From the NCBI GenBank assembly GCA_020635905.1, contig JACJYV010000007.1, positions 186,001 to 250,000 of the forward strand: a stretch of DNA of 64,000 nucleotides. The letters run 5' to 3'. Below are positions 60,860 to 64,000 of the stretch, in pieces. The notes beneath the pieces are model-generated. The model was not told the origin of the DNA. It saw only the letters and a list, made by a program, of their open reading frames with translations, and searched no databases. The stretch is from Bacteroidia bacterium (GTDB taxonomy: Bacteria; Bacteroidota; Bacteroidia; J057; JADKCL01). The translations under genes and the position numbers were made by a program. Position 1 is the first letter of the stretch, and every line of letters begins with the position of its first letter.

Positions 60860-62884
60860 TTAAACCTTCTTTACTTCCCGCGGGGTAATTCCAAACTGCT
60901 CGGTGAAGCATTTGGTAAAGTAGGACGGGCTGCTGAAGCCTACCAGGTAGGCGATTTCGCCGATCGGCGCGGCATTCTGCCGCAGGAGGTCCATGGCCGT
61001 CTCCAGACGGTACACCCGGATAAAATGACTGGCAGAATTGCCGGTCAGGGCGGTGAGTTTGCGGTGGACCTGGGTACGGCTCAACCCGATTTCGTAGCAA
61101 AGCTGTTCCACCCCAAACTGATCGTCCTTGATGTGCTGCTGCACCACTTCCTTGACTTTGAGCAGGAAGGATTCCTCCATGGATTTGGCCTCGATGTGAC
61201 CGGGCTTGAGCAGGAGATCTGAACGGTATTTTTCGAATAATAATTTGCGCAGTTCGATCAGGTTTTTGACCCGGCTCAGCAATTCTCGGCTGTAAAATGG
61301 CTTGGTCAGGTAATCATCTGCGCCTTGTTCCAGGCCCGTAATGCGGTCGCTGACCTGCACTTTGGCCGTCAGCATGATCACGGGAATGTGGCTGGTGGTT
61401 TCTTCCGTTTTCAGGATTTTGCACACCTCGTATCCACTGATACCGGGCAACATGATGTCCGTAATGACCAGATCGGGCACTTTTTCCCGCACCAGTTTGA
61501 CCCCGGCAATTCCATCTCCTGCTTCGGCCACCAGGTAATCATCGCCCAGAATGTCGGCAATGTAATCCCGCATTTCGGGATTGTCCTCGATCACCGCAAT
61601 CAGGGGTTTGCTGTCATCGTCGTCCTCGGAAATTTCAGGCGCGGCATCGGGCTCCCGCTCAATGGGGGAAATGAATTCCGGGGCATGCCCGGTAAGCATG
61701 CTGAGGTCTTCGACCCCGATGGGATCGGCTCCCGTATGCCTTACGGGCAGCAGAATGGTGAATTCCGTGCCAATTCCCTCTATGCTCTGGCAGGTGATGT
61801 CGCCATCGTGCAGCTTCACCAACTGATACACCAGGGAAAGGCCGATGCCTGTTCCCTTGATCTGCTTGCCCCAGGGGCGGTCCACCTGGTAAAAGCGGTC
61901 AAATATTTTGTCCACCAGATTGGCCGGAATGCCAATGCCCGTGTCTTTGACTGCAATGCCAATGGTGCCGATTTTGCCGGGATCGAAGATCCGCAGGCTG
62001 ACCGAGCCCCCTTCCAGGGTGAATTTGATGGCATTGGAGACCAGGTTATTGATGATATTCACCATTTTTCCCGGGTCCAGGTCGGTGATGAAGGAAGGTT
62101 TGTGGAAACTCGTTTTGAGGACCACTCCTTTTTCTTCGGCCAGGATGCTGAAATTGCTCATTATTTCCTCGGCCAGGCGCACCAGGTCAATGGCAAAGAG
62201 GTTGGTGCGCATGTTATTGGCTTCCAGTTTGGAAATGTCCAGCAACTGGTTGCCCAGTTCGAGCAGCCTGCGTCCGTTGCGCAGGATGGTATTGAGCTTG
62301 TCGCGGTGCTCGGGGTCGCGGACTTCGGGAATGAGTTTTTCGAGGGGCCCCACAATCAGGGTAAGGGGGGTGCGCAATTCGTGGGCTACGTTGGAGAAGA
62401 AATCTTCCTTCAGTTTTTCGGATTCTTCGGCCAGAATGCGGGCCCGCATGGTTTCTTCGAGTTCTTTGGCTGCTTCCTTGCCGGCGGAAACTTTCCTGAC
62501 TTCTTCGAGAGCCTGCCAGATGCTGCGGCGCATTTCCTCCATTTCAATGGGTTTGGAAATGATGTCGAAGGCTCCCAGTTTCATGGCGGTACGGGCCTGA
62601 TCCAGACTGAGATTCCCCGAAAATAACCCGAGCTTCAAAATCCTGTCTGGCAAATCCAGTTCGCGGACCCTTTCCAAAACTTTCAATCCTCCACCTTTGG
62701 GCAAATCCCAGTCTGCATAAACCAAACTGATCAGATCTTCCGATCTGATCTTCTCAATGGCCCGTTCGGCATCATAAACAAATAAAACTTCGATTTCTCC
62801 GGTCCTGATTTCCTGTTTAAAGGTTTGCCTGATCAGGGTTTCAAAGTCGTAATCCTCGTCGGCAAAAAGGATTTTGTGGGTCAT
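60860..62884 (-). CDS. Hybrid histidine kinase: REC, HisKA, HATPase, REC, AraC HTH
   Basis: A 674-residue cytosolic regulator from the ATG at 62884; a 28-residue upstream extension seems unlikely. Domain order: receiver 1 (HKILFADEDYDFETL, phospho-Asp in YADWDLPKGGG, about D58); HisKA with FFSNVAHELRTPLTLIVGPLEKL (phospho-His); HATPase with LVSNAIKFTLEGGSVSL, VKDTGIGIP and KGTGIGLSLVYQLV; receiver 2 with LVITDIMLPGISGYEVC; and a C-terminal AraC-type double HTH (FGVEQLCYEIGLSRTQVHRKL, then IGEIAYLVGFSSPSYFTKCF). There is no membrane or periplasmic sensor, unlike classical Bacteroidota HTCS proteins, so input must arrive through receiver 1 or the cytosol. Targets unknown. Confidence 0.88.
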   Translation of the reverse strand: MTHKILFADEDYDFETLIRQTFKQEIRTGEIEVLFVYDAERAIEKIRSEDLISLVYADWDLPKGGGLKVLERVRELDLPDRILKLGLFSGNLSLDQARTAMKLGAFDIISKPIEMEEMRRSIWQALEEVRKVSAGKEAAKELEETMRARILAEESEKLKEDFFSNVAHELRTPLTLIVGPLEKLIPEVRDPEHRDKLNTILRNGRRLLELGNQLLDISKLEANNMRTNLFAIDLVRLAEEIMSNFSILAEEKGVVLKTSFHKPSFITDLDPGKMVNIINNLVSNAIKFTLEGGSVSLRIFDPGKIGTIGIAVKDTGIGIPANLVDKIFDRFYQVDRPWGKQIKGTGIGLSLVYQLVKLHDGDITCQSIEGIGTEFTILLPVRHTGADPIGVEDLSMLTGHAPEFISPIEREPDAAPEISEDDDDSKPLIAVIEDNPEMRDYIADILGDDYLVAEAGDGIAGVKLVREKVPDLVITDIMLPGISGYEVCKILKTEETTSHIPVIMLTAKVQVSDRITGLEQGADDYLTKPFYSRELLSRVKNLIELRKLLFEKYRSDLLLKPGHIEAKSMEESFLLKVKEVVQQHIKDDQFGVEQLCYEIGLSRTQVHRKLTALTGNSASHFIRVYRLETAMDLLRQNAAPIGEIAYLVGFSSPSYFTKCFTEQFGITPREVKKV

Positions 62885-62949
62885 ATTTTCATCTTTTTTA
62901 GAGGGTTCAATTTCCTGAGAAATGCTGGATTTACCAAGAAAAATGCCGT

Positions 62950-63015
62950 GCGGCCCCCAAAGTACCATTTCCTTTTCCCTTTCCGGGAGAGGAGTCTGGA
63001 AACTCCGGGGGCCGC
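62950..63015. other. Long hairpin between genes
   Basis: GCGGCCCCC (62950-62958) and GGGGGCCGC (63007-63015) are perfect 9-bp arms 48 nt apart; GGAGT/ACTCC pairs inside. It lies downstream of the FG-GAP gene and upstream of the kinase, so it could attenuate or terminate read-through. No T run follows. Confidence 0.35.
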
Positions 63016-63026
63016 CCTGGCAATTC

Positions 63027-64000
63027 TTATTTCATTCCAAAAGTTCCTTCTGAGTAGCCACTGTTGTTCATCAGGGTGGCGAGCCTGGGATAGTCGGGAG
63101 AATCTTTCACGAAAACCACGTCCAGATCTCCGTCGGCGTTGGTGTCAACCAGGGCTGAGGTACCAGCGAAGTGAGCGGAAACGTCATCTCCAAATTCAAC
63201 GGGTTCGAAGGTGCCCTCGTCGTTGAGGTAGATCTGCACCATGTGCTCGCCTGCGCTGTTTTTGCCCGTGAGGAGGATGTCCTGATCGCCGTCCTGGTCC
63301 ACATCGCCGAAGCTGGCGTTTCCGTGAGCGACCTGAGCCAGACCAGATTCCACTTTGACAAAGCTCAGGTGGCCTTCGTTTTCGAGCAGAACCGTCTCTG
63401 CATCAGCTCCTTTGCGGCCGGTCATCAGGATGTCTGCATCTCCGTCTCCATCATAGTCGCCGAAGGCGATGGTGGGGAAGGCCAGGCCTTCTGCCTTCAT
63501 TTCCATGGGCAGGAAGGCGCCTTCGTCATTTTGGTAGATCTGCATCACGGCATCTTTTACGCGGTCAGATTTCCCAGCCAGAACGATATCCAGGTCTCCG
63601 TCGCCATCCAGATCGGCCAGGCTGGCGCTGCCTTGTGAGATGCCCATCAGGCCATGGCTCATTTCAGCGTAGTAACCGTCGCCCTGGTTGCGGTAGAGCA
63701 GGGTGGCGTCGCCTGCGATGCCTTTACCCGTGAGCAGGATATCCTGGTCGCCGTCCTGGTCGATGTCGCCGAAGGCTGCGCTGCCTCCGCTCACGCCTTT
63801 CAGGCGCTGAATGCGCACAAATTCACTGCCGTTGTCGTTGCGGTAGAGCAGTGAAACGGGCAGGTCTTTGCCATACACGCTGCCGGTTACCAGCAGGTCA
63901 GAGTCACCGTCTCCGTCAATGTCGCCCCAGGCCAGTCTGGCGTCGCGCAGACTCAGTCCCAGGTCCTGTACCACATGGAAGTTAAGGAATTGCTGGCTGT
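63027..64000 (-). CDS. FG-GAP/VCBS-repeat surface protein, 5' end beyond window
   Basis: The frame is open from 64000 to the stop at 63027-63029 (about 324 residues visible). Six FG-GAP/VCBS-like units carry Ca-binding-type loops: GDIDGDGDSDLLVTG, GDIDQDGDQDILLTG, ADLDGDGDLDIVLAG, GDYDGDGDADILMTG, GDVDQDGDQDILLTG and VDTNADGDLDVVF. They would build a beta-propeller with calcium ions, typical of secreted adhesins and enzymes. The C-terminus (YSEGTFGMK) has no T9SS sorting domain. The GTG at 63974 is internal, since coding sequence continues upstream. It lies upstream of, and in the same orientation as, the kinase gene. Confidence 0.82.
   Translation of the reverse strand, partial: SQQFLNFHVVQDLGLSLRDARLAWGDIDGDGDSDLLVTGSVYGKDLPVSLLYRNDNGSEFVRIQRLKGVSGGSAAFGDIDQDGDQDILLTGKGIAGDATLLYRNQGDGYYAEMSHGLMGISQGSASLADLDGDGDLDIVLAGKSDRVKDAVMQIYQNDEGAFLPMEMKAEGLAFPTIAFGDYDGDGDADILMTGRKGADAETVLLENEGHLSFVKVESGLAQVAHGNASFGDVDQDGDQDILLTGKNSAGEHMVQIYLNDEGTFEPVEFGDDVSAHFAGTSALVDTNADGDLDVVFVKDSPDYPRLATLMNNSGYSEGTFGMK

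Noticed and set aside
61325..62626. 433-residue forward ORF
   Set aside because: It is antisense to the hybrid kinase. Its Phe/His/Gln-rich composition is typical of a shadow frame.

Overview
The window reads as a chromosomal segment of a Bacteroidota bacterium, most likely a Saprospira/Lewinella-type environmental member (inference). Support comes from type IX secretion (T9SS) sorting domains of type A (21480-22901, 26056-28146, 28414-30510) and type B (30673-33873), tandem PKD adhesin-like proteins, DUF3857/transglutaminase pairs, a DUF6934 gene, and TAnnTTTG-like -7 promoter boxes close to start codons. No rRNA, tRNA or CRISPR array was seen.

Region 1 (1-12.2 kb): two translationally coupled DUF3857/transglutaminase-fold secreted proteins. 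Then a 1733-residue DUF4157 (HELAH) polymorphic-toxin-like protein with a 12-residue repeat and a candidate immunity gene. These are followed by a DUF3592 membrane protein, a PoNi-like (DUF1911) protein and an ACMSD-like amidohydrolase. Region 2 (12.2-17.4 kb): an XRE-Panacea antitoxin-type regulator with a DUF6934 gene and a small ORF in one operon, then metabolic and small secreted genes. Region 3 (17.5-26 kb): an MlrC-like gene, a secreted orphan, a REP-associated tyrosine transposase running directly into its own palindromic repeat cluster, an LVIVD surface protein, two paralogous lipoproteins and a radical SAM protein.

Region 4 (26-40.5 kb): four very large surface or envelope genes. Two are 7-PKD T9SS proteins and one is a type B sorted protein. 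The fourth is a ~1909-residue protein with a putative outer-membrane barrel, two Ig-like domains and 35 alternating Cys/His units. A four-copy array around a perfect 20-bp palindrome precedes it. Region 5 (40.5-43.1 kb): repeat-rich DNA (7-, 43- and 44-bp tandem arrays) and small genes (STM3941-like, VOC, SMI1/KNR4).

Region 6 (43.3-54.2 kb) is an A/T-richer accessory, defence-type island. It holds a nucleoside-deoxyribosyltransferase/TIR-like gene broken near its 3' end by an intact IS630-family element, and a type II Thoeris pair (TIR ThsB plus 2TM-macro ThsA). It also holds a DUF4238 gene, a SIR2-TIR fusion, a decayed antitoxin/toxin module and an XcyI-like type II restriction-modification pair. 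Several of these products would make, sense or destroy NAD-derived nucleotides.

Region 7 (54.2-64 kb): an acyl-CoA synthetase, a methyltransferase, an alpha/beta-hydrolase fused to PEP-synthase-like domains, a quinone oxidoreductase-like enzyme, a hybrid histidine kinase/AraC regulator and a 5'-truncated FG-GAP surface protein. Families were recognised by eye; no database search was run.
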